A stretch of DNA of 64,000 nucleotides from NCBI RefSeq assembly GCF_947500765.1, contig NZ_CANMTH010000008.1, positions 1 through 64,000 on the forward strand, given 5' to 3'. The notes under the pieces were generated by a model. That model made no database searches. It saw only the letters and a program-made list of their open reading frames with translations, and was not told the origin of the DNA. Shown piece by piece: positions 55,484 to 63,936 of this stretch (within the stretch, counting starts at the first letter, position 1; the number at the start of each line of letters is the position of its first letter). The stretch comes from an uncultured Formosa sp. (GTDB lineage: Bacteria; Bacteroidota; Bacteroidia; Flavobacteriales; Flavobacteriaceae). A program made the position numbers and the translations under genes.

Positions 55484-55806
55484 AATTAAATATTAATAAT
55501 TCCAATGTATTTAAATAATGATTTGTGTTAGTTAGTAAAACTGATTTAGTATTATAACATATCACTTTTACTTTAGTAAGATAAGGGCTTCCAGGACACT
55601 GGAAGCCTTTATTTTTGTCATTACTTTTCCTTCCTATTTATAAGGTTTTTAAAAGATGTTAAAAAAGTGTTGCAGGTAAATAGTGAAGGTGTTAAAACTT
55701 TCATTATTTTTATAAAACTTCATATGTTGTAAATAACAAGGTTCTTTTTCCTTCTAAAAGTAAAAAGAAGGTGTGTTTACATTATTGAAAAACAATAAAT
55801 TACCTC
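55484..55806. other. Intergenic region after the second PUL
   Basis: 323 bases. It contains the terminator at 55586. No promoter box, RNA gene or small ORF stood out in the remainder upstream of the hydrolase gene. Confidence 0.5.
55586..55615 (+). terminator. Strong intrinsic terminator ending the second PUL
   Basis: GGCTTCCAG (55586-55594), GACA loop, CTGGAAGCC (55599-55607), then TTTATTTTT. A perfect 9-bp GC-rich stem with a U tract. Confidence 0.9.
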
Positions 55807-56304
55807 ATGAATATTTTATATTTACACGGACTAAATGGAAGTTTAAGTCTCGAAAAAAAAACGATTTTAGAGCAGTATGGAAACGTCTATGCGCCTTCAA
55901 TAGATTATGAAAATGAACCAAATAGTATTTCAGATATCATTGCACAATATCATAATATTTCTGTAAATGTGGTTATAGGAAGTAGTATGGGTGGGTTTGC
56001 AGGTTATTATGTGGCCAATCAGTTTCAATGTCCCGCTTTACTTTTTAATCCTGCATTATTAAAGCGTTCAGTAAAACAGAATATTCCAGAAATAAAATAT
56101 AAAATCAGTAGTGTTAAACGTATTGTTTTAGGTACCGAAGATAATGTTGTTAACCCTAAAGAAACGCTTCAGTTTTTAGCCAATACAATAGATTTTTACC
56201 CCAATTATAATTTACATGTGCGTAATCAGTTGGCTCACCGTATTCCTATTACGGTATTTAAAGAAGAGGTGAATATCTTTTTTAATGAATTAGGAGATTC
56301 TTGA
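55807..56304 (+). CDS. YqiA/YcfP-like alpha/beta hydrolase
   Basis: A 165-residue small alpha/beta hydrolase. It starts MNILYLHGLNGS and has the nucleophile elbow GSSMG (Ser60), GTEDNVVN (Asp112) and QLAHRIP (His144), a complete catalytic triad in the YqiA/YcfP arrangement. No signal peptide, so cytoplasmic. Members are poorly characterised esterases. It stands alone after the PUL terminator; the next gene begins 92 bases on. Confidence 0.8.
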   Translation: MNILYLHGLNGSLSLEKKTILEQYGNVYAPSIDYENEPNSISDIIAQYHNISVNVVIGSSMGGFAGYYVANQFQCPALLFNPALLKRSVKQNIPEIKYKISSVKRIVLGTEDNVVNPKETLQFLANTIDFYPNYNLHVRNQLAHRIPITVFKEEVNIFFNELGDS

Positions 56305-56396
56305 TAGAAATAAAAACTGTTTTAATACAGTAATATGTTTGGGTTTAAAGTAAAGTGATAAGTTGTTTTTCTTAATTGAAAAATTAAAAAAAGGGT

Positions 56397-58412
56397 ATGA
56401 GAAAGTTATTACAAATCATAGATGAAAATTTAGGAGCAAAAGATTTTCCTTTTAATAGTTTTAGTGGAGATGTCTATTTTCAGGGAGTTGAAGGCTTAAA
56501 TATTGGAGAAAGTGAGTACGATAAGCTATTAGAAAAATATAATACAGCGCTAGAAAACTCAAGAAATACTTTAACCAAAAATGAAGATTTACTGGCCGTT
56601 TTTATAAATATCTCAAAGCCAAAAACAAATAAGGAACCAACCTATTATAGATCTAGTATTATATTAAATACAGGGATTGTTTCCTTGCGTAGTGACGAGG
56701 CTACAGATACAGAAAAAACACCCGATTTAATATTATATCTCTCTTGGGATGATATAGATTTTATTGAATTAATAGAAAGCAACAATAAAGAAGAATTACA
56801 CGTGTTTAGATTTTACGAGAAAAACAACACGATACAACATGACTTATGTATTGATAGATTTGGTACAGCCGATTTAATCGCTTCTAAAAGAATACTAAAA
56901 CTATTAAATGAACTTGTTGAATATAAGAATAATACCCATGCCAATTTTATTGACGAACACGTCGAATTACAATCAAAAATTGAAAAATTATTTAATGATG
57001 AAAATTATGAGGCAGGTGTTGAAGCTTTAGATAATTACAGTAAAAAATACAATATAAACGACATTACTTTAGACGATTCTTCGTTTTATTATTTTAATAA
57101 AACCTTCGGATTAAGAAGTATGGGGAGGTACGAAGATGCTTTAGATGCTATTGATAGTTATATAGAAAGATATCAGGAAATAGGAGAGATAGAACCGTAT
57201 ACTTATGAGTTAAAAGCAGAGCTGTTAATTAAACTTAAAAGATCTTTATCTGCCATAAATTGTTTTGCAATTAGTGAAGAGAATTACGAAAATAATGAAT
57301 ACAAAAAAGGAGTCCACGCGAAGAAGGAAGAGGTCTATTCTAGTCTAAAAAAGACATTTATAGATATTCCGTACGACCATAGGAAATTAGTTTTTGTAGG
57401 AAAACATATTTATGCAACAACATCTAATAACATTGTTGTTCTAAAGAAAAGAGATCTGCCTGCTAAAGTTGAGTTTCCAGAAGGGCATCCTATTGTTAAT
57501 GAAGTTTACGTTTGTCATCCCATAAAACAAAATTTATATCTGCCTATTAAAAGTTATAGTGAAACTTTATTTATAGAACGTGTTAACGAATTTAGCTATT
57601 TACTTAAAGGTTTAGGAGCATTGCATTTAGATATTTCAGACAGTAACATGAGTAAATCTGTAGAAACTAAAATTTCTAAAAAAGCATTAGTATCCGATTT
57701 AAATACAATAGAAAAACATCAAGATTTTAGTCCTAATAAGGCGCCATATATTCCTACAGATTTAGTTTGGTATCATTCAGAATTACATTGGCAAAAATTA
57801 GTAGATCAAAGATTACATGGGAATATTAAAACACATACAGAACATATTTTAACATCGCAAAGTGATAATGTGTCTGCTAAAGAATTAACAACAATTAATA
57901 CAGAATTAAAGTTGTTATTGCCAAAAGCAGGTGTAAAATACACAAGTAAATTTGCTGTCACTAAAACAGCATTTAAAACACAAGAATGGATTGTTAAAGT
58001 AAAATTTGCAGATGCAAGTAAATTTGCTTCACCTTTAGAAAAGATTGAAGATGTTTCTACACTTCATTCTAGTTCTGAAAGTAAAGCATATCAATCAAAT
58101 CTTAATAAGTATGAAGAAGAAGTTTTGTTTATGCTTGAGGATGATGGTGTTATAGATGACTCGGAAAGAAAGATTTTAAACAGAAAAATTAAAAAGTATG
58201 GTATTTCTAAAACAGATGCCATTGCTATTGAAAGCAGGTTACTAACTTGCGGTTATTCTGAAAACGAACAAAAATATATTGAAGAATTAAAAGATGTATT
58301 GAATGATGGAAAAATCTCTGAAGCTGAAAGAAAAATTCTTAATAGGTATGCCTTAAAATTTAAAGTAAGTCCAGAACGACAAGAAAAAATAGATGCTGTT
58401 TTTATTACCTAG
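56397..58412 (+). CDS. Large cytoplasmic protein with TPR-like and tandem TerB-like segments
   Basis: A 671-residue protein of no family I recognise as a whole. There is no signal peptide. The N-terminal ~150 residues read as a beta-rich domain (FINISKPKTN, SSIILNTGIVSLRSDE, DLILYLSWDDIDFIELIES), perhaps PH-like. Residues ~185-300 have TPR-like helices (YEDALDAIDSYIERYQE). The last 100 residues repeat a motif, DDGVIDDSERKILNRKIKKYGIS (~581-604) and NDGKISEAERKILNR (~636-650), of TerB-like or EF-hand-like type. The function is unknown; such tails occur in stress-related and chaperone-like proteins. Confidence 0.6.
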   Translation: MRKLLQIIDENLGAKDFPFNSFSGDVYFQGVEGLNIGESEYDKLLEKYNTALENSRNTLTKNEDLLAVFINISKPKTNKEPTYYRSSIILNTGIVSLRSDEATDTEKTPDLILYLSWDDIDFIELIESNNKEELHVFRFYEKNNTIQHDLCIDRFGTADLIASKRILKLLNELVEYKNNTHANFIDEHVELQSKIEKLFNDENYEAGVEALDNYSKKYNINDITLDDSSFYYFNKTFGLRSMGRYEDALDAIDSYIERYQEIGEIEPYTYELKAELLIKLKRSLSAINCFAISEENYENNEYKKGVHAKKEEVYSSLKKTFIDIPYDHRKLVFVGKHIYATTSNNIVVLKKRDLPAKVEFPEGHPIVNEVYVCHPIKQNLYLPIKSYSETLFIERVNEFSYLLKGLGALHLDISDSNMSKSVETKISKKALVSDLNTIEKHQDFSPNKAPYIPTDLVWYHSELHWQKLVDQRLHGNIKTHTEHILTSQSDNVSAKELTTINTELKLLLPKAGVKYTSKFAVTKTAFKTQEWIVKVKFADASKFASPLEKIEDVSTLHSSSESKAYQSNLNKYEEEVLFMLEDDGVIDDSERKILNRKIKKYGISKTDAIAIESRLLTCGYSENEQKYIEELKDVLNDGKISEAERKILNRYALKFKVSPERQEKIDAVFIT

Positions 58413-58518
58413 TTCTGTATTTTTTAAAAAATGTTTAACATATTTATAGTAACTAAAAGTTAGCGCATTAAAAATATAAAAGTGGGGTGTTGTCAATAAT
58501 AGCAGCTTAAAATTAATC

Positions 58519-59244
58519 TTATTTAGCTAATCTTAAAGCAGTTGCATAAGCACTATCAAAAGCACTATTTTCTACAGCTTTTGCGGCTTTTTCAACATCA
58601 TATTCTGCACGCTTAAAAGTAACTTTAAGTGCATTAGAATTGGGTGATGTTGTTTGGTTAAGTTCTAAAATAGCATAACAAATTCTTGAATCTCCATCTT
58701 TAGGTTTTCCTACAGAACCAATATTTATCACATGTTTAAAAGTTTCTTTATCCTTAATAACCCGATGAAAAGGCTTGTGTGTATGTCCGCATAAAAGTAC
58801 ATCAGCGTCTTGGGCATGTAACATTTTTAGAACATCCTTTTCAGGATAATTAACAACCATATAATCGTTAATAGCTTTTACACTACCATGAGTTATAAAA
58901 AGATTAAATGGTTTGTTTTGGGTATTAAACGACAGTTTTAAATGTCTTGGTAAATTAATTAAATAGTCTCTGTTTGCAGCACTTACTAAGGCTCGTGTTA
59001 ATCCTTTGTTCGATGGTTTTTCTTCATGCTCAATAGGCTTTAATAAAGCTTCATCATGATTTCCCATAATTGTAGGAATGTGTCTTCTTCTAATTTCATT
59101 TACAACTTCGTTTGGCCAAACATTATACCCCACTAAGTCGCCTAGGCAATATATCGCATCAACTTGTTCGGTTTCTGTATCTTTAAAAAAAGCTTCAAGA
59201 GCGGGTAAATTGGCGTGTATGTCTGAAAAGAATGCAATCTTCAT
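58519..59244 (-). CDS. Calcineurin-like metallophosphoesterase
   Basis: A 241-residue phosphoesterase with the full metal-site series: FFSDIHAN near residue 6, CLGDLVGYNVWPNE, MGNHDEAL, FITHGS, LLCGHTHKPF, and NIGSVGKPKDGDSR. This is the YfcE/MJ0936-like or bacterial PPP-like single-domain group, cytoplasmic, acting on phosphodiesters or phosphoproteins. It converges with the previous gene and is divergent from the DUF134 operon. Confidence 0.88.
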   Translation of the reverse strand: MKIAFFSDIHANLPALEAFFKDTETEQVDAIYCLGDLVGYNVWPNEVVNEIRRRHIPTIMGNHDEALLKPIEHEEKPSNKGLTRALVSAANRDYLINLPRHLKLSFNTQNKPFNLFITHGSVKAINDYMVVNYPEKDVLKMLHAQDADVLLCGHTHKPFHRVIKDKETFKHVINIGSVGKPKDGDSRICYAILELNQTTSPNSNALKVTFKRAEYDVEKAAKAVENSAFDSAYATALRLAK

Positions 59245-59377
59245 TGTATTGGAATGTATTTTATAAGGATTATATACGTATCAATTAATAAGGTATTCAA
59301 AAATAAAGGTATCAACGTATTAAAGAAAAAAAAACGCACTTATTTTAAAATTGTAATCTGATTCTTTTAAAATTAAA

Positions 59378-59408
59378 TTGCATTATGAACGTAAGTTCAT
59401 TACATTTG
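59378..59408 (+). promoter_or_regulatory. Promoter and palindrome of the DUF134 operon
   Basis: TTG at 59378-59380, 20-base spacer, then TACATTTG (59401-59408), a match to the Bacteroidetes TAnnTTTG box. The spacer contains the inverted repeat ATGAAC-GTAA-GTTCAT (59385-59400), a probable regulator site. Transcription would start near 59415. Confidence 0.6.
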
Positions 59409-59423
59409 TATAAAATTTATAAC

Positions 59424-59831
59424 ATGCCACGCCCTAAGAAGAAGAGAAAAGTTAATCATCCGCCAAAAATGCAAGGGTTTAAACCATTCGGAATTGCATT
59501 TTGCGATAGCGAACGTGTAATCATGAAGTATGAGGAATACGAGGCGATAAAACTGGTGATTTACGATGACCTTTCTCAAGATGTTGCAGCCGATAATATG
59601 GAGGTTTCTAGACCAACACTTACACGGATTTATAACAGTGCCTTAAAAAAAATAGGACAAGCTTTTGTAGAAGGAAAGTCTATTATAATTGATGGAGGGG
59701 AGTTCGAATTCGATAAAGATTGGTTTAAGTGTAAACGGTGTTTTAAATTAATAGATGGGGTGAAAAACAATCCAAAATGTGGAGATTGTCCCCCTTCTGA
59801 TACAGATGGATTAATAAATTTAAATGAATAG
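59424..59831 (+). CDS. DUF134 family helix-turn-helix protein
   Basis: A 135-residue protein starting MPRPKKKRKVNHPPKMQGFKP at 59424. An in-frame ATG at 59385 lies inside the promoter spacer and is not a credible start. It has the DUF134 pattern: EEYEAIKLVIYDDLSQDVAADNMEVSRPTLTRIYNSALKKIGQA, a sigma-like helix-turn-helix, then a zinc-ribbon-like C terminus (CKRCFKLIDGVKNNPKCGDCPP). The family often sits beside DUF5320 and NifX-like genes, exactly as here. It may regulate its own promoter through the palindrome. Ligand unknown. Confidence 0.85.
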   Translation: MPRPKKKRKVNHPPKMQGFKPFGIAFCDSERVIMKYEEYEAIKLVIYDDLSQDVAADNMEVSRPTLTRIYNSALKKIGQAFVEGKSIIIDGGEFEFDKDWFKCKRCFKLIDGVKNNPKCGDCPPSDTDGLINLNE

Positions 59832-59833
59832 TT

Positions 59834-60013
59834 ATGCCAAATTTTGATCATAAAGGCCCCGAAGGATTAGGTCCAAAAACAGGAATGAAGTTAGGAAGAT
59901 GTAGGAAGTTGGCATCAGACACGAATACGTTTACAACCAATAGGCCTTTTTGTAACGGGCGTCGAAAAAAAACAAATCAAGATAAAGTAGTACGATTAAA
60001 TTTAATAAAATGA
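59834..60013 (+). CDS. Small DUF5320-like protein (59 aa)
   Basis: A 59-codon ORF starting MPNFDHKGPEGLGPKTG and ending in a TGA that overlaps the next ATG (ATGA at 60010). The GPxGLGPxTG start with a later GRCR and PFCNG resembles DUF5320 (typical MPxxDGTGPxGxGPxTGRGxGxC). It lies two bases after the DUF134 stop and is co-translated with the NifX-like gene. Function unknown; members are often found with Mrp/NifX-like metallocluster genes. Confidence 0.7.
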   Translation: MPNFDHKGPEGLGPKTGMKLGRCRKLASDTNTFTTNRPFCNGRRKKTNQDKVVRLNLIK

Positions 60014-60393
60014 GAAAAATAGCAATTCCAATAACAAAAGATAACCAGATAGAAAACCATTTCGGACGTAGTAAGTTTTACGAAATCTATTTGTGTTCAA
60101 GCAACAATGAAATATTAGATGTTCAATTGTTAGAAACAAACCATAAACGGGCATGCAAATCAAATATTTTTAATGAATTAGCACAATCAGGCGTAAGTTA
60201 TTTACTGTCTGGTAATATAGGAGATAATGCATATCATAAATTAAACGATGCAGGAATTAGCGTTATTCGTGGATGTTCTGGTAATTCTTCAGATGTTATT
60301 TTAAAATTTATAGCAAATGAAATATCAGATAATGGCGCATGCTGTTCAAGTCATAATAAAAAACACAACCATAATCATTCTTGTCATAATTAA
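60010..60393 (+). CDS. NifX/NafY-like iron-molybdenum cofactor-binding family protein
   Basis: A 127-residue protein with the dinitrogenase FeMo-cofactor-binding (NifX/NifB C-terminal) fold: MRKIAIPITKDNQIENHFGRSKFYEIY, then GVSYLLSGNIGDNAYHKLNDAGISVIRGCSG. The last ~20 residues are Cys/His-rich (CCSSHNKKHNHNHSCHN), a plausible metal-binding tail. No nitrogenase genes are visible, so its role is probably in a different metal or cluster process. It overlaps the small upstream gene by four bases (ATGA). Confidence 0.85.
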   Translation: MRKIAIPITKDNQIENHFGRSKFYEIYLCSSNNEILDVQLLETNHKRACKSNIFNELAQSGVSYLLSGNIGDNAYHKLNDAGISVIRGCSGNSSDVILKFIANEISDNGACCSSHNKKHNHNHSCHN

Positions 60394-60470
60394 TAGAATG
60401 CAATTAGGCTTATGTGCTTCTTAATATAGCATGAAGCGATACGATGTAGAATATATAAAGTAAAAAATGA

Positions 60471-61106
60471 ATGCATACTAAAGATACAAGTATTATACAG
60501 GGAGAACGGGTAAAGTTACCTACTAAATACGGACATTTTGAGTTGATTCCTTTTCAGGAGAAAAAAAATGGAGCAGAGCATATTGTTCTTATTAAAGGTA
60601 ATATTAATTCAGAAGAAGCAACGCTTGTAAGAATACATTCTGCTTGCGCTACAGGTGATTTGTTTGGATCTTTAAAATGTGATTGCGGAGAACAATTAGC
60701 TCAAGCCATGACAATGATAGAAAGTAATAAAAGTGGCGTTATTGTGTATTTACAACAAGAGGGTAGAGGTATAGGTCTTATGAATAAGATGAAAGCTTAT
60801 AAGCTACAAGAAGAAGGTTTTAATACTATTGAGGCAAATATAAAATTAGGTTTTGCACCAGATGAAAGAGATTATAATGTGGCTGTAGATATATTGAATA
60901 TGCTTGGTATAAAGACATTAAAATTATTGACTAATAATCCTGATAAAATTATAGGCTTAGAAACGTATGGGATTCAGGTGGTAGAACGTGTACCTATAAT
61001 AATACATTCTAATCCATTTAATGAGAACTATTTAAATACTAAGGAACACCAAATGGGACATTTACTTAGTGAAGAAAAACCTGTAAATCTATGCCATGAT
61101 CACTGA
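60471..61106 (+). CDS. ribA: GTP cyclohydrolase II
   Basis: A 211-residue single-domain RibA. RIHSACATGDLFGSLKCDCGEQL holds the zinc ligands Cys59, Cys70 and Cys72, and YLQQEGRGIGL gives the catalytic region, followed by DERDYNVAVDILNMLGI and LLTNNPDKIIGLETYGI. It converts GTP to diaminohydroxyphosphoribosylaminopyrimidine in riboflavin synthesis. Other Bacteroidetes often have a RibBA fusion; this one is stand-alone. Its end overlaps the thioesterase start by 11 bases. Confidence 0.92.
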   Translation: MHTKDTSIIQGERVKLPTKYGHFELIPFQEKKNGAEHIVLIKGNINSEEATLVRIHSACATGDLFGSLKCDCGEQLAQAMTMIESNKSGVIVYLQQEGRGIGLMNKMKAYKLQEEGFNTIEANIKLGFAPDERDYNVAVDILNMLGIKTLKLLTNNPDKIIGLETYGIQVVERVPIIIHSNPFNENYLNTKEHQMGHLLSEEKPVNLCHDH

Positions 61107-61518
61107 TGTTTTTGAATTAAGGCCACGTTATGGCGAGGTCGACCAAATGGGATATGTGTATCATGCAAATTATGTAACGTATTGCCATCAGGCACGAAAT
61201 GAATTGTTAAGAAAATTGGGCATCGATGAGATTGTACTAGAAAACAATCAAATAATACTGCCCGTGATTTCCTTTGAAATTAATTATAAAAAACCGGCTC
61301 ATTTTGACGAACTCATTTCAGTAAAAACAATCATAAAAGAGCTTCCTAAAGTTAGGTTTGCTTTCGAATTTGAGGTGAGTAACGCACAACATATTATACT
61401 GTGTAAAGCAAAATCTACAGTCGTGTTTGTCGATAGTAATTCTCGTTTACCAAAGGCTATTCCAGAATTTATAGAGAGAATATTAGAGAATAAGTTTAAA
61501 GATAAAGTAAGTGCCTAA
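61096..61518 (+). CDS. YbgC/FadM-like hot-dog thioesterase
   Basis: A 140-residue 4HBT-fold protein with the signature RYGEVDQMGYVYHANYVTYCHQARNELLRKLG, including the catalytic Asp in VDQMGYVYH, then FEINYKKPAHFDELISVKT. It hydrolyses acyl-CoA or related thioesters. It overlaps ribA by 11 bases, so the two are co-translated, though they have no obvious shared pathway. Confidence 0.9.
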   Translation: MITDVFELRPRYGEVDQMGYVYHANYVTYCHQARNELLRKLGIDEIVLENNQIILPVISFEINYKKPAHFDELISVKTIIKELPKVRFAFEFEVSNAQHIILCKAKSTVVFVDSNSRLPKAIPEFIERILENKFKDKVSA

Positions 61519-61613
61519 ACTACCGTTTAGTTATAAATGGTAGTTTAAGGTTGGTTTAAAACTGGAAAATTTAATAAAAAACACCTTAATTTATCAAATT
61601 TTAAAATAATACA

Positions 61614-61690
61614 GTGACTTAAATCAAAATTATACTTCATATTGTAACACGTTTTCTATTTTTGTTGCTTTTTATGAAGTTTTAAACTTC
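61614..61690 (+). promoter_or_regulatory. Candidate promoter with FNR-like site and palindrome
   Basis: GTGAC-TTAA-ATCAA (61614-61627) resembles an FNR/CRP-family site. A TATTTTTG box at 61657-61664 could be the -7 element, without a good -33 box. GAAGTTT-T-AAACTTC (61676-61690) is an inverted repeat near the expected start. It is upstream of the PLP-fold gene at 61798, leaving a leader of about 125 bases. Confidence 0.35.
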
Positions 61691-61797
61691 GAGTAATTAA
61701 AACATAATTATAGTAATATATCTTAATGGGTTATAATCGGTAAAAATAATCTAGTAAGTACATGGCGTTTTAAAGAGCGTATAAATTAAAAATCCCT

Positions 61798-63870
61798 ATG
61801 ACAAATAATATACTTATTGAAAATCAATATAAAAGAACAAGCTTATTTGAAAAAGAAAATGTGAACTATTTGGTTCGTGTTTTAAAACGGTTTAATACAG
61901 TTCCTAAAATAAATAATATAAATATTATTACCTCTAATAAAGAGCCTAATGTATTTAAAATTGTTCCTAATAAAGCGATCATCATTGGTACGTTGTTTTT
62001 AGATAAACCGGTTTTGGCATTGGTGTATTTAAGATACGGTATAGAATGGCAATTATGGTATAAAGCTCTAGGCGAGGATAAACAAAATACATTATTGTGC
62101 GATATTGCTGCACTTAAAGTTACACGTATATTTTATAAATTATTACCTAAAGACGATAAAGAAAAGTTAGAACCTTTAAATTTTAGTGTATTAGATTTAA
62201 TTAAAAGTAAAGAAGATGTAGATACAGATTCTATTGTAAAGTATAATGCGTTGCAAGAAATTCATGGTTTAGATCATTCCAGTACGGTGTTTAAGGAATC
62301 TTGGAAACCTATACTTGAAAATCTAGCTATGCCAACAGAGTATTTATTAATGTCTGGAGGAGATTTAAGATTAAATATTGATGAGATCGGATTATTAAAT
62401 AAATATGGTTGCCGACCTTTTCCAAGGCCAGAAGCATTCACGTTTGCATCGTCTACAGCTACAAGTGTCTCAAACTTTGCTTTCGATAAAACAGATAAAG
62501 TTAGAAATATACTTATCGGGAATAGCTTAAAATATGGTTTCGAAAAAACGACAACAGATTTTTCTGAACTACTTAAAACAAACCTTAGAAAAATATTTAA
62601 ATTATACGATGGATGCGAAATTATTTTCTCACCATCAGGAACAGACTCTTCGCTTCAGTTAGCTGGAATTACTCAAATTACAACTAATAAAGATATCACC
62701 CATGTTTTAGTTGCTTCAGATGAAACAGGAAGTGGTGTGCCAGGAGCCTTAAAAGGGTGTCATTTTGAAAATACAACAGCATTAAATTTCCCTGTTAAAA
62801 AAGGAGATAGTATTGAAGGTTTTAGAGATGTAGATGTTATTAAAATTACATTTAGAGACGAAAATGGAGCTTTAAAATCTACAGAAGAATTAGACCAAGA
62901 AGTATATAAAGCTGTTTCAGAAACTAATAAATTAGGCAGACATATTGTATTACACACTATGGATCAGTCTAAATTAGGGTATCAATCGCCTAGTGATGAA
63001 TTGGTTCAGAAGTTAAATACGCTTGAAGATTTATCAATGCAAATTATTGTAGATGGTTCGCAGTTAAGATTAGATCCAAAAGACGTGAAAAATTATTTAA
63101 ATAAAGGCTACATTGTAACCATTACAGGTAGTAAATACTTTACAGGACCTCCATATTCAGGAGCTTTAATTTTTCCACAAAGTGTAAGCGATTCAATACA
63201 TAATGTAAAAACAAAACTTCCTGTTGGTTTAACTCAATATTATAATCGTTCAGACTGGCCAACATCATGGTTTTGTTCAGAAGATTTACCTAGCGGATTT
63301 AATTACGGTTCTTACATGCGTTGGAATGCTGCTATGGTAGAAATGGACAGATATTTTAAAACACCTATACTTTATAGAAATATGGGGATAGAAATGTTTT
63401 GTAATTTTGTTGACGATTCTATTCAAGAAGCAAGTTTCTTAGAACCAATTTATGGTAATGAAACCAAAACAAATAGTTACGATAGTGAAGAATTTGGAAT
63501 TAGAAATATTCGTACTATTTTCCCTTTCTTTATTTTAAAAGATAATGAAGCTTTACCTATAGATAAGGTTAAAAAATTATATACACTACTAAATTCAGAT
63601 TTGTCAGAGCAGTTTAAAGATGCTTCATTAGAAACCATAGGACTAGCCGCTCAAAAATGCCATATCGGTCAAGCAGTAAACGTAAAATATGCTAATAATA
63701 TTCCAAGTGCAATTCTAAGAATTAGTTTGGGGGCAAGAGTTATTTCAGAAAGTTGGGTGAATAGAGATATTAGTTTATACTTTAGAAATATAGAGTTGCA
63801 AATGCATCAAATTACTGTTATTATTAAGAAAATTGAATTAATCTTAAGTCAGCCTGATTTATTAGATTAA
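61798..63870 (+). CDS. PLP-dependent fold-type I protein with long N-terminal extension
   Basis: A 690-residue protein. Residues ~1-195 are an extension I do not recognise. From ~205 a fold-type I PLP enzyme begins: FSPSGTDSSLQLAG (~277-290) for cofactor phosphate binding, VDGSQLR with Asp419, and the likely Schiff-base lysine Lys446 in TGSKYFTGPPYSGALIFP. The last ~100 residues form the small domain (AILRISLGARVISES). Transaminase, lyase or desulfurase activity cannot be chosen. A terminator follows directly. No partner gene is present, and its leader has candidate FNR-like and palindromic sites. Confidence 0.6.
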   Translation: MTNNILIENQYKRTSLFEKENVNYLVRVLKRFNTVPKINNINIITSNKEPNVFKIVPNKAIIIGTLFLDKPVLALVYLRYGIEWQLWYKALGEDKQNTLLCDIAALKVTRIFYKLLPKDDKEKLEPLNFSVLDLIKSKEDVDTDSIVKYNALQEIHGLDHSSTVFKESWKPILENLAMPTEYLLMSGGDLRLNIDEIGLLNKYGCRPFPRPEAFTFASSTATSVSNFAFDKTDKVRNILIGNSLKYGFEKTTTDFSELLKTNLRKIFKLYDGCEIIFSPSGTDSSLQLAGITQITTNKDITHVLVASDETGSGVPGALKGCHFENTTALNFPVKKGDSIEGFRDVDVIKITFRDENGALKSTEELDQEVYKAVSETNKLGRHIVLHTMDQSKLGYQSPSDELVQKLNTLEDLSMQIIVDGSQLRLDPKDVKNYLNKGYIVTITGSKYFTGPPYSGALIFPQSVSDSIHNVKTKLPVGLTQYYNRSDWPTSWFCSEDLPSGFNYGSYMRWNAAMVEMDRYFKTPILYRNMGIEMFCNFVDDSIQEASFLEPIYGNETKTNSYDSEEFGIRNIRTIFPFFILKDNEALPIDKVKKLYTLLNSDLSEQFKDASLETIGLAAQKCHIGQAVNVKYANNIPSAILRISLGARVISESWVNRDISLYFRNIELQMHQITVIIKKIELILSQPDLLD

Positions 63871-63886
63871 GAACAGTTTTATATAA

Positions 63887-63936
63887 AAAAAACCTCAATT
63901 ATATTTTAACATTAAAATGTAATTGAGGTTTTTATT
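63887..63936 (+). terminator. Terminator after the PLP-fold gene
   Basis: AAAACCTCAATTATATTTTA pairs with TAAAATGTAATTGAGGTTTT around an ACAT loop (63887-63934), with A and T runs on either side, so it may work on both strands. The rest of the window (to 64000) shows no gene. Confidence 0.8.

Noticed and set aside
59385..59423. The upstream ATG at 59385 as the DUF134 start
   Set aside because: It lies within the promoter spacer and palindrome; the ATG at 59424 gives the family-typical start MPRPKKKRK.
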